Positions 1 through 8,050 of a stretch of 64,000 bases of DNA are shown here, piece after piece (within the stretch, counting starts at the first letter, position 1; each line of letters starts with the position of its first letter). A program made the position numbers and the translations under genes. The DNA comes from Larkinella rosea (GTDB lineage: Bacteria > Bacteroidota > Bacteroidia > Cytophagales > Spirosomataceae), in contig NZ_RQJO01000008.1 in the NCBI RefSeq assembly GCF_003858635.1, forward strand, positions 62,001-126,000, written 5' to 3'. The notes under the pieces were generated by a model. The model had not been told where the DNA came from, ran no database searches, and worked only from the letters and a program-made list of their open reading frames with translations.

Positions 1-617
1 AACAGTTGCCGAATGGCCTTGCTGGCGCGGTAAATCTGGACTTCGACGGTTCGCACGGAAATCTGCAATTCACCCGCGATTTCTTTAAACCGCTTGCCTT
101 CAAATTGGTGGAGCAGGTAGATTTTCCGTCGCTGAATGGGGAGGGTGTTCAGGGCTTTTTCCACATCCTGATACAGTTCTTCGTACTGCGTAATCGCGTC
201 GGGCAGCTGCGATTCCTGCCAGTTGGGATGATCGGTTTCTTCCAGGGGCATTTTCCGGCTCAATTCCCAGCGGAGGTAATTATATGCGCGGTTGCGGGCG
301 GTTTTGAAGAGATACGCCCGGTAGGAACTCGTGATTTTCTGAAAAATCTGTTCGGTATAAAACTGGTAGAAAATCTCCGAAACGAGGTCTTCGGCCACCT
401 CGCGCGAGCCAACAAATCGCACTGTGTGGGTGCAAAGGGGCTGAAAATACCGACTATACAGGAGTTCGACTCCGCGCTCGGGCTCCTGCTCCAGGGTTTT
501 CCGGATAAAAAACTCGTCGTCCGATGGCATCGCCCCTGCCGCTTGCGGATCATCCGGATCGGAATGAGGCAGCACAGGCCCGTCAGACTGTTGAAAACTG
601 GTAGAAGCTTGCCCCAT
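1..617 (-). CDS. ECF-type RNA polymerase sigma-70 factor (3' end cut by window edge)
   Basis: Translating the minus strand from the ATG at 615-617 gives at least 205 residues with no stop before the window edge. It begins MGQASTSFQQSDG. A region-2 segment follows, around DLVSEIFYQFYTEQIF and then TARNRAYNYLRWELSRK. Near the visible end comes a region-4 helix-turn-helix (LPIQRRKIYLLHQFEGKRFK, then ELQISVRTVEVQIYRASKAI). Such factors direct RNA polymerase to a small regulon. In Bacteroidota they often work with a FecR anti-sigma factor and a SusC transporter, which would lie beyond the left edge if present. The plus-strand reading frame across the same bases is a shadow. The family call is firm; the target is unknown. 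Confidence 0.9.
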   Translation of the reverse strand, partial: MGQASTSFQQSDGPVLPHSDPDDPQAAGAMPSDDEFFIRKTLEQEPERGVELLYSRYFQPLCTHTVRFVGSREVAEDLVSEIFYQFYTEQIFQKITSSYRAYLFKTARNRAYNYLRWELSRKMPLEETDHPNWQESQLPDAITQYEELYQDVEKALNTLPIQRRKIYLLHQFEGKRFKEIAGELQISVRTVEVQIYRASKAIRQL

Positions 618-799
618 ATCGGTCAATCGGGAAAAAATGGCTGAACAGTTTCATTTTCGATTCCGATGACAAGACAAGTAAACACCGCCGGATTACTTAC
701 AGCCGTATTGAATTATTTCCTGTTTTTTTTGAAATAGGTCAATATACAAGCTGTAATGTACTTAGCAAGCAAAAAAAGGCGTTTGGGGCAAGCGGTTTT

Positions 800-1105
800 T
801 TAAGGCTGAATAACTTTAACGGGCAGGTCTCCGGTCAGATTTTTGAGCAACTCCGCCACGTGAACAACGGTTTTTTCCATTTCTTCTTTCGAGGGCGCAT
901 CGACCTCCGGTATTAATCCCAGGCTCATGATAAGCTGGTCGTTTTCTATCGCGATCGAAAACCGGAAATCCGGCAGTTCTACCGTGACTTCATCATCGGA
1001 AGGCATTGCCACAGACTGAATGATCCGGTGGCCGGGGTTCAATTCATATTCATCATTCCAGAACTGTCGTACTCGTTGATAAACCTTTTCTGTCGTCGTA
1101 ATCAT
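800..1105 (-). CDS. Conserved-looking hypothetical protein, about 101 aa
   Basis: A small acidic protein with no signal peptide, membrane segment or cysteine motif. I do not recognise the family. The sequence alternates beta-like segments (EVTVELPDFRFSIAIE) with a helical tail (KEEMEKTVVHVAELLKNLTG), which suggests a compact alpha/beta fold. I chose the ATG at 1105 (MITTTEKVYQRV); a GTG 36 bases upstream would add 12 residues. It is a single gene, divergent from the large secreted protein to its right. Codon use matches neighbours, so it is probably real. Confidence 0.6.
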   Translation of the reverse strand: MITTTEKVYQRVRQFWNDEYELNPGHRIIQSVAMPSDDEVTVELPDFRFSIAIENDQLIMSLGLIPEVDAPSKEEMEKTVVHVAELLKNLTGDLPVKVIQP

Positions 1106-1292
1106 CGTAGGAGATTGTCGTTGCCTTGCAATATCTAACACCAGAATGCTAATTTGGTTGCAAATACTGCCGAAAGATGGATGACGAAATCAATACGGTT
1201 GTAGCGGCACGAGAATCAATGTTGTAAAAAGCGATTCGGTGGTATGCAAAAACCACATGATCAGCCGTTTATATGAGACACACGATCTCAGT

Positions 1293-4199
1293 ATGAAAAC
1301 GTATCTACTTCTGACTTTCTGGGCAATCCTGAATTTAGTAGCGGTTTCGGATGTGCTGGCCACGCACGTTCGGGCGGGCGAAATTACGACCCGCCGGGTT
1401 TCATCGACGGAGCTTACCTATGAGATTACGCTGACGGTGTATTTTGATGTCAACAGAGGTCCGGGTGGAGGCTACAACGCAGCTCTGAATCAACGCGACG
1501 TCAACTTCTGTTTTGGGGTTGGCCAGCAAATGCGCCGGGTACTACGGGTCGATGCCGAAACCCGGAATATCAATGCCAATACCACAATCAATATTTACCG
1601 AACAACTTACACCTATCCCGGGCCCGGAACCTACGACATCAGTTGCACCATTACCAACCGGAATGAAGGAACCCGCAACATTCCCAATTCGGTATTAACC
1701 AGCTTCAAATTACGAACCACCATCGTCGTCAATGCCGGTTTGGGACTCAACAGCACCCCGGTTTTGCTGAATCCGCCGTTGGATTCGGCCCGCGTCGGCC
1801 AGAAGTGGTGCCACAATCCGGCGGCTTTCGATGCCGACGGCGACAGCCTGGCCTACCGGCTTTATACGCCCTCCGGAAAATTGAGCGAAACCGATGATGC
1901 GAACTGCAATCTGGGCTTTGTGGCTGGCTATTCCGACCCGACGACGATCGGTTTAAACCGCGTTAACGAAGCCAATACCGGCCCGGCGACGCTGACGGTC
2001 AATGCAATCACCGGCGACGTTTGCTGGGATGCGCCCGCTGAAGTGGGCCAATACAACATTGCGTTCATTGTAGAAGAATGGCGCGATGGCGTCAAAATCG
2101 GGGAAATCGTTCGGGATGTTCAGATTATTGTCACGCCATCCATCAACAAACGTCCGGAACTGAAGGTGCCGGAGGACATTTGCGTGGAAGCGGGCACGTT
2201 GATTCAGCAGACGATTACGGCCACTGATCCCGACGGAAACCGGCTTGAAGTAACCGGTTTTGGCGGGCCATTCAACAAACGGCCGGATAATTCAACGGTT
2301 CAACTGGTGGCTCCACCGGCTGCCACGTTGACGCCATCCGGTTTTCAAAACAACCCGGCGACGTCGATATTCCGCTGGCAAACCAATTGTGCCCACGTTC
2401 GCGCCGAACCGTACGATGTCATTTTTCGGGTTGTCGATCAGCCACGGGGCGTCGGGCAAACCCAGTTGGCGACCCTCGAATCGTTCAGAATCCGGATTTA
2501 CGCGCCCAAACCGCAGAACCTGACCGCCCGACCAACCGCCGATCCGGCCGGACGCGCCATTCTTCTCAATTGGGATGCGTATGCCTGCGGTGCTGCAAAC
2601 TTGCCCGCCGACACCAAAATGGTTATTTACCGGAAAGAAGGCTGTGACGAGATCAACCTCGATCCGTGTACCGATCCCGGTTTGGACCCGTCGACCGGTT
2701 ATGTAAAAATTGGCGAAAAACCGATTAATGAAACGACGTTTACGGATAACAATGCCAATCAGGGGCTGAAACGCGGTGTTCAGTATAGCTACCGGATTGT
2801 GGTCATGCTTCCCCGGCCCAACTACGGCCAGAGCGTTGTTTCCGAACAGGTTTGCGTGAATTTGCCTCAGCAGGTGCCGCTGATCACCCATGTAACGGTC
2901 GACAGCACCTACGATACCAAAGGAGTCATCACCGTGCGCTGGACGCGTCCGCCCGGCGTCAAGCCGCAGGACGGAACCGGTCCGTTCCAATACCGCCTGT
3001 TCCGGGCAACGGGGCTGGCAGGTACGAATTTTACCCAGATTGCGACCATCAATACCAGCTTGCAGTCCACGGTTGCCGACACGGTTTATACCGATCGCGG
3101 ACTCAATACCGTCGCCAATGCCTACCGGTATCACATTGAATTTTATTACACTGATCCGGCTTTGGGGCAACTTCAGCAGTTGGATGTAACCGAAAATGCC
3201 AGTTCCGTCCGACTGACGGCGACGGGTGGTTTCAGACGGGTTCAGCTCAGTTGGGAAGCCAATGTTCCGTGGAGCAATGACAAGCAGCAACATCGGGTTT
3301 ATCGCAGCAAAACCGGTCCCAACGGGCCGTTCAATCTGGTTGCTGTTGTTCCGGTCACGACGGCAACTACCTACGTGTATACCGATCAGGGAGCTGATAC
3401 GTATGCCGCCGATGGCGTTCAGCCCGCAACGATGTCGGTCGATAGTAATTATTGTTACCGGGTCGAAACCGTCGGGCAGTATGCGGCTCCACTGATGACG
3501 ACGCTGCTCTACAATTTCTCGCAGGGCGTTTGCGCCATGCCGATTGATACCACCAAACCGTGTCCGCCCCAACTGGCGATCGATGCATTGGATTGTGCCA
3601 GTCTGACGCCCGAATCGTTCTGTAACCAGACCACGTTTGCCAACAACCTGACGTGGCAAAATCCGGCGACCGGCGACTGCGACCGGAACATTGTCAAATA
3701 CAACATTTACTACGCGACCTGCGAAGGCCGGGAACCGGTTTTGCTGGCGTCGGTCAATGCAACGACGATGATGTATCGGCACGAAAATCTGACATCATTA
3801 GCGGGTTGTTACGAAGTGCGGGCCGTGAGCCGAAGCGGTCAGGAGAGCAGTGCGTCAAACCGGGTGTGCAAGGACAATTGCCCGTTTTTGCAGATGCCGA
3901 ATGTCTTTACACCCAATGGCGATGGAAAAAACGACGTTTTTCAGCCGATGCGTTGCCCCCGGTTTGTGGAGTCGGCGGAGATAACCATTGTCAATCGTTG
4001 GGGCCAGCAAGTCTACCAAAGCAGCGGAGTCGATGTTGCGCTGACGTGGGACGGAAAGAATAACCGGGGTCAGGATTTGCCCGGCGGTTTATACTATTAT
4101 CAGATCCAGGTGAAATTCAAGCGCCTGAATTGCGACGCACCAGCGGAGATTTACAAAGGCTGGGTGGAAATTCTGCAGGAGTCCGGCGGAAGTAAGTAA
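1293..4199 (+). CDS. Large secreted protein with fibronectin-type modules and a T9SS type B (gliding-motility) C-terminal domain
   Basis: The 968-residue product starts with a signal peptide (MKTYLLLTFWAILNLVAVSD, cleavage near VLATHVRAG). The start at 1293 is chosen because the upstream in-frame ATGs would bury this signal. The first 400 residues contain Ig/cadherin-like repeats, with motifs such as FDADGDSLAYRLY and TATDPDGNRLEV. Residues of roughly 420-870 hold several fibronectin-III-like modules. The end carries NVFTPNGDGKNDVFQP and WDGKNNRGQDLPGGLYYYQI, typical of the CHU_C/gliding-motility C-terminal domain that T9SS uses as a type B sorting signal. The protein is therefore probably exported through the outer membrane and displayed or released. 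Its ligand is unknown. Confidence 0.9.
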   Translation: MKTYLLLTFWAILNLVAVSDVLATHVRAGEITTRRVSSTELTYEITLTVYFDVNRGPGGGYNAALNQRDVNFCFGVGQQMRRVLRVDAETRNINANTTINIYRTTYTYPGPGTYDISCTITNRNEGTRNIPNSVLTSFKLRTTIVVNAGLGLNSTPVLLNPPLDSARVGQKWCHNPAAFDADGDSLAYRLYTPSGKLSETDDANCNLGFVAGYSDPTTIGLNRVNEANTGPATLTVNAITGDVCWDAPAEVGQYNIAFIVEEWRDGVKIGEIVRDVQIIVTPSINKRPELKVPEDICVEAGTLIQQTITATDPDGNRLEVTGFGGPFNKRPDNSTVQLVAPPAATLTPSGFQNNPATSIFRWQTNCAHVRAEPYDVIFRVVDQPRGVGQTQLATLESFRIRIYAPKPQNLTARPTADPAGRAILLNWDAYACGAANLPADTKMVIYRKEGCDEINLDPCTDPGLDPSTGYVKIGEKPINETTFTDNNANQGLKRGVQYSYRIVVMLPRPNYGQSVVSEQVCVNLPQQVPLITHVTVDSTYDTKGVITVRWTRPPGVKPQDGTGPFQYRLFRATGLAGTNFTQIATINTSLQSTVADTVYTDRGLNTVANAYRYHIEFYYTDPALGQLQQLDVTENASSVRLTATGGFRRVQLSWEANVPWSNDKQQHRVYRSKTGPNGPFNLVAVVPVTTATTYVYTDQGADTYAADGVQPATMSVDSNYCYRVETVGQYAAPLMTTLLYNFSQGVCAMPIDTTKPCPPQLAIDALDCASLTPESFCNQTTFANNLTWQNPATGDCDRNIVKYNIYYATCEGREPVLLASVNATTMMYRHENLTSLAGCYEVRAVSRSGQESSASNRVCKDNCPFLQMPNVFTPNGDGKNDVFQPMRCPRFVESAEITIVNRWGQQVYQSSGVDVALTWDGKNNRGQDLPGGLYYYQIQVKFKRLNCDAPAEIYKGWVEILQESGGSK

Positions 4200-4221
4200 A
4201 CGAAAAACCGCATTCCAAAAA

Positions 4222-4256
4222 ACCAAGCCGTTCGAGGTGAACGGCTTGGTAATCAA
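4222..4256 (-). terminator. Intrinsic terminator for dps
   Basis: ACCAAGCCGTTC at 4222-4233 pairs perfectly with GAACGGCTTGGT at 4239-4250 across a 5-base loop. On the minus strand the hairpin is followed by a T run, so it terminates dps. The plus strand has no T run, so it is weaker for the convergent secreted-protein gene. Confidence 0.85.
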
Positions 4257-4261
4257 TGGAT

Positions 4262-4735
4262 TTATTTAATGTGCGCCCGGAGCATCCAGGCAATTTTCTC
4301 GTGTTTTTCCATCAAACCGGTGATGTAATCGCTCGTTCCGGCGTCTTTGTGTGCGTCGGCGAATTCATCGATGTTGCCCCGGATAAATTCGATGATGCTT
4401 TCGTGGTCGGCCAGCAGTTTCTTGATCAGTGTACGACTATCGTTGCCACCCGCATCGTGTTCTGTTAAGTGCGTGAGTTCCAGAAAACTTTTCAGCGTGG
4501 CCGGTGCGTAGTGCCCCAATTGGCGGATGCGTTCCGCGACATCGTCCACAATGCCAGCCGATTGGGTATAGAGCTCCTCAAAATACAGGTGCACCGAATG
4601 GAAATCCATGCCTTCGAGGTTCCAGTGGGCATTGAGCGTTTTTGTGTAAAGCACAAATTCATCGGCCAGCAGTTTCGCCAGTTGATGGGCGACGACTTCC
4701 CGGTTTTCGGCGGAAATACCAATACTCGTTTTCAT
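4262..4735 (-). CDS. dps: Dps-family DNA-binding ferritin
   Basis: This is a 157-residue cytoplasmic mini-ferritin. Dps proteins form dodecamers that oxidise and store iron using peroxide and often coat DNA in starved or stressed cells. The intersubunit ferroxidase ligands are visible: H37 (NAHWN), H49, D64 and E68 (VDDVAER). This is the usual Dps spacing and the length is normal for the family. It stands alone with its own terminator, just downstream of GAPDH on the same strand with a gap of about 59 bases. The N-terminus is short, with no lysine-rich DNA-binding tail, so direct DNA binding is uncertain. Confidence 0.93.
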   Translation of the reverse strand: MKTSIGISAENREVVAHQLAKLLADEFVLYTKTLNAHWNLEGMDFHSVHLYFEELYTQSAGIVDDVAERIRQLGHYAPATLKSFLELTHLTEHDAGGNDSRTLIKKLLADHESIIEFIRGNIDEFADAHKDAGTSDYITGLMEKHEKIAWMLRAHIK

Positions 4736-4794
4736 GGGCTGTGACTTTTAATTGATTAGCAGATTGATTAAGAGTTACTTACTAGCGGTTTTGG

Positions 4795-5796
4795 TTAAAT
4801 CCGTCCGGCCAGATACGCAGCTACTTCGGCCAGCCGGTTTGAAAAACCCCACTCGTTATCGTACCAGGCGGCTACGGACAGGAGATTGCCTTCTTTCGCC
4901 GTCAGCGGTAAATCGATAATCGACGAATGTGGATCGGCCACAATCCGCGACGACGCCCACTCCTGCTCCAGCACGTCCAGCACGCCTTTCAGCGGCCCTT
5001 CGGAAGCGGCTTTGCGGAACGCGTCGTTCACTTCCTGCACGGTACAGTCTTTTTCGGTAATCAGATTCAACTCGGCAATACTGCCCGTGCGGGTCGGAAC
5101 ACGGTAGGCTTTCCCGGTAATTTTGAGGTCTTTCCAGATGAATTGCAGGGCACGAGCGGCTCCCGACGACGACGGAATGATGTTTTCAGCCGCAGCCCAC
5201 GAATCCCGCCGGTCTTTCATCGGCTGATCCGTCAGCGATTGCGTATTGGTGTAGGAATGCACAGTTGAGAACAAACCGTATTGAATACCGAAGTTCTCCC
5301 GAATCACTTTCACAACGGCGGCCAGGGCGTTGGTCGTGCAGCTTCCCATGCTGACAATATGATGATTTTCAGGATCAAACGTATCGAGGTTGATGCCTTT
5401 CAGCAGCACGGCGTCGCAGTCGGCCAGGGATTTACTGGGAGCACTGATGAGCACGTATTTCGCGCCCCGGTCGAGGTGAACCTGCGCTCCGGCGCGGGTG
5501 GTGGCCCGGCCCGTACAATCGACGACCAGATCGACGCCCAGCGCCTTCCAGTCCGGCACTTCCTTCGCCGAGTTGATGTATGGAATGGTCCGGTCACCAA
5601 TGGTCAACTGGCCTTCGCTTCCGGAAACCGGTTCGGGCCAACGGCCGTAATTGGTGTCCACTGCAAACAAAGCCGCCAAAGTTGCTTCGTCGCGAATGTC
5701 GGAAATGGAAACAGGAACAAACAGATTGTTGCTCAGGCCAACGCGCAGAAACTGACGCCCGATGCGACCGAATCCATACAATGCAATAGTTGCCAT
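4795..5796 (-). CDS. gap: Glyceraldehyde-3-phosphate dehydrogenase, type I
   Basis: The 333-residue enzyme oxidises glyceraldehyde-3-phosphate to 1,3-bisphosphoglycerate with NAD(P)+ in glycolysis. The N-terminal Rossmann motif ALYGFGRIGRQFLR is present. The catalytic cysteine is C153 in GSCTTN and the catalytic histidine is H180 in STVHSYTN. The C-terminal AAWYDNEWGFSNR is also typical. The usual second cysteine (SCTTNC) is alanine here and several family positions vary. A relative such as GapB-type or erythrose-4-phosphate dehydrogenase is therefore possible, although the overall pattern fits GAPDH. It is upstream of dps and divergent from the sigma factor gene at 6179. Confidence 0.88.
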   Translation of the reverse strand: MATIALYGFGRIGRQFLRVGLSNNLFVPVSISDIRDEATLAALFAVDTNYGRWPEPVSGSEGQLTIGDRTIPYINSAKEVPDWKALGVDLVVDCTGRATTRAGAQVHLDRGAKYVLISAPSKSLADCDAVLLKGINLDTFDPENHHIVSMGSCTTNALAAVVKVIRENFGIQYGLFSTVHSYTNTQSLTDQPMKDRRDSWAAAENIIPSSSGAARALQFIWKDLKITGKAYRVPTRTGSIAELNLITEKDCTVQEVNDAFRKAASEGPLKGVLDVLEQEWASSRIVADPHSSIIDLPLTAKEGNLLSVAAWYDNEWGFSNRLAEVAAYLAGRI

Positions 5797-6178
5797 ACAG
5801 AATAGTGATTAGTTAAAAAATGGGGGATTTTGATGAGTAAGCGGGCGCATCTGGCAGTCGGAAAAACGGCACTACTGAATGCATCAACTTGGCCGGTTAC
5901 TTCAACTTAATAAGGACGGCAGCCCTTCAAAAAGTTCAGCAAGGCAAAGAAATATACTAACGGGCCATTTTCATCGATTCGAACAAAGCAGATGGTATTT
6001 TTTACTGAAAGGAAAAACCGTTTGAACCCTGTTTTTGAGCGATCCATGCGGTTTTTCAACTATTTCCAGAAAAAAAAGGATTAAAATCCCTGAACCGTGG
6101 CATTAGTAGATAGATGCCACGGTTTTAGTCAGATAAATCCGGACATTGTTCAACTATTCCTAAACTGACCTTTTTATT
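5797..6178. other. Divergent intergenic region (382 bp) between gap and the sigma factor gene
   Basis: No coding frame is supported here. The region must hold the gap promoter (leftward) and the promoter of the sigma/FecR/SusCD locus (rightward). I could not identify a convincing TAnnTTTG element for either. The only clear structure is the 11-bp inverted repeat at 6093-6124. Confidence 0.6.
6093..6124. repeat. Perfect 11-bp inverted repeat upstream of the ECF sigma gene
   Basis: AACCGTGGCAT at 6093-6103 pairs with ATGCCACGGTT at 6114-6124 around a 10-base spacer and is followed by a short T stretch. It lies 54 bases before the GTG start of the sigma factor, in a divergent region where no plus-strand gene needs terminating. 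It may be an operator, a leader hairpin, or a terminator of an unseen upstream transcript. Confidence 0.7.
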
Positions 6179-6787
6179 GTGCCAATCTATCCGCTCCCTG
6201 GTGACTTGTGGTATGCTTTCCGTCAGGGAGATGAAGCGGCTTTTCAGCAGATTTACCGACTTTATGCGCGCGACCTGCTGAATTACGGGTACAAAGTGAC
6301 CAACGACGTGCCACTCATTGAAGACAGTATCCACGATTTATTTATCGAACTGTGGCAGAGCCGGGCCAACCTGAGCGATACGGATTCGATCCGGTTTTAC
6401 CTGTTTCGGTCGCTGCGCAACAAGATCAATAAAACCCGAAACCGGGATCTGTTTTTTCAGGCATCGGACATCGACCAAATTCAGATGCCGATCGATGATT
6501 TTATCATTGAAAACCAACTCATTGAACACGAGCGGGTTGAACAGGTGCATCGGCAACTTCAGAAAAGTTACGGCTTGCTGACGCCCCGTCAGCAGGAAGC
6601 CCTGAACCTGCGGTTTTACCAGCACTTCAGCAACGACGAAATTGCCCGGATCATGGGCGTCAATTACCAGTCTGCCTGCCGATTCATTTACTCCGCATTG
6701 AAAACTCTCCGCGAAGCCGTTCGGATTTTATCATTCTGGCCGTTGTGGGTCGGCCTGGAAGGGCTATTTAAGCATATACAACCATGA
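6179..6787 (+). CDS. ECF-type RNA polymerase sigma-70 factor
   Basis: A 202-residue sigma factor. Region 2 is seen in DSIHDLFIELWQSRANL and FYLFRSLRNKINKTR. Region 4 is the helix-turn-helix TPRQQEALNLRFYQHFSNDE followed by ARIMGVNYQSACRFIYSAL. Translation begins at a GTG (6179-6181); no in-frame ATG gives a complete region 2. The stop overlaps the start of the FecR gene by 4 bases, so the two are co-translated. With the STN-containing SusC downstream, this forms a cell-surface signalling unit: ligand at SusC relieves FecR, which frees the sigma factor to transcribe the transport operon. Confidence 0.93.
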   Translation: MPIYPLPGDLWYAFRQGDEAAFQQIYRLYARDLLNYGYKVTNDVPLIEDSIHDLFIELWQSRANLSDTDSIRFYLFRSLRNKINKTRNRDLFFQASDIDQIQMPIDDFIIENQLIEHERVEQVHRQLQKSYGLLTPRQQEALNLRFYQHFSNDEIARIMGVNYQSACRFIYSALKTLREAVRILSFWPLWVGLEGLFKHIQP

Positions 6788-7872
6788 ATTATTATCAATT
6801 CAGCACGGAAGACCTGGCGGCTGACGACTACTTCAAGGAGTGGGTCAGCTCGCCCGGTCCTGAAACGGAAGCCTTCTGGACGGCGTTCCTGCGGGACTAT
6901 CCGGAACGGTATTACCAGGTGGAGGAAGCCCGGCAACTGGTGACCGGTTTACGTGAAATTCAGCACCAGCCCGACCCCACGGGCCAAGTCGACGCTATCT
7001 GGAACCGGATCGAACACACGCTCGACGAAAACCGCCCCCTGCCGGTTTCGCCCTGGTGGACCGGATCGCGGTTCTGGAAAGTGGCCGCTGCGGTTTTACT
7101 AACGCTGGGCGTGGGCTGGTGGGGTCGGCAGCAACTGACAAAAACCGATTTGACCGGCCCGGAACTGTCGCTGGCCAATAGTGAGTGGATCGAGACACTC
7201 AATGAAGCCAGCCAGATCCTGCGGGTGCAACTGGCCGACGGTAGTCAGGTCGAGCTGCAAAAAGGCGGAAGATTGCGTTATCGGAAAGAAATGGCGGGCA
7301 CCCAGCGGGAAGTTTACCTGACCGGCGAAGCGTTTTTCGATGTGAAGAAGAATCCCAAAAAACCATTCGTGGTTTATGCCAATGGCCTGGTAACGAAAGT
7401 GTTGGGAACGAGTTTTCGGATCAAGGCTCCGGCCAATGCACCCACGGTGACGGTCGACGTAAAAACCGGTCGGGTGTCGGTGTATCCCAACCAGCCAAGC
7501 CGGATTCTGGATCCCGAATCGAAAGGGATTGTGTTGACGCCCAACCAGAAAGTCGTTTTTCAACGCGATGCGGCCACGCTCGACAAGGTGTTGGTGGAAA
7601 GACCCAGCCTGCTGATTTCCAAAAAAGAAATGCAGCGGTTTGTGTTTGAAGATGCTTCCGTCGACCGCGTTTTTACGGCCATCGAAAAGGCCTATGGCAT
7701 TGATATTATTTTCGACGAGGAAGTGATGCAGTACTGTACGCTTACGATGAGCATCGACAATGAAGACCTTTTTCAGAAACTGGATGTCATCTGCAAGGTG
7801 CTGGACGCGCGCTACAAACTCATTGACGCGCAGATTGTCATCTACAGCAAAGGATGTCCGAAACCGATTTAA
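6784..7872 (+). CDS. FecR-family anti-sigma factor
   Basis: The 362-residue protein has a cytoplasmic N-terminal part, one transmembrane helix near residues 98-115 (FWKVAAAVLLTLGVGWWG) and a periplasmic FecR domain. Within that domain, REVYLTGEAFFDVKKNPKKP and VLGTSFRIKA are characteristic. A C-terminal DUF4974-type segment (FEDASVDRVFTAIEKAYGID) follows. FecR proteins hold the partner ECF sigma inactive and receive the signal from the STN domain of the outer-membrane transporter. It overlaps the sigma gene by 4 bases. Confidence 0.94.
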   Translation: MNYYQFSTEDLAADDYFKEWVSSPGPETEAFWTAFLRDYPERYYQVEEARQLVTGLREIQHQPDPTGQVDAIWNRIEHTLDENRPLPVSPWWTGSRFWKVAAAVLLTLGVGWWGRQQLTKTDLTGPELSLANSEWIETLNEASQILRVQLADGSQVELQKGGRLRYRKEMAGTQREVYLTGEAFFDVKKNPKKPFVVYANGLVTKVLGTSFRIKAPANAPTVTVDVKTGRVSVYPNQPSRILDPESKGIVLTPNQKVVFQRDAATLDKVLVERPSLLISKKEMQRFVFEDASVDRVFTAIEKAYGIDIIFDEEVMQYCTLTMSIDNEDLFQKLDVICKVLDARYKLIDAQIVIYSKGCPKPI

Positions 7873-8050
7873 CCGTTCCTAAAACCGCTCCGCTTATGCC
7901 GAATCGCTACCATTAGTACCTAAAAAAACATCAGCAGTGCTCGTAACACCACTGATGCCCAATTTCCCCCGATGCTTTGGATTCGCGTCGTCCTTTTCAG
8001 GATGTAGGGGGCTGTTTTGTTCGAAAATTCAACAAAAACCTTTAAAGCTA

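Noticed and set aside
6-644. 212-codon plus-strand frame at the left edge
   Set aside because: It is antisense to a clear ECF sigma factor on the minus strand and resembles no protein family.
2292-3782. 496-codon minus-strand frame inside the secreted T9SS protein gene
   Set aside because: It lacks any recognisable motif or signal, while the plus strand encodes a well-supported modular protein. Long antisense frames are common in such sequence.
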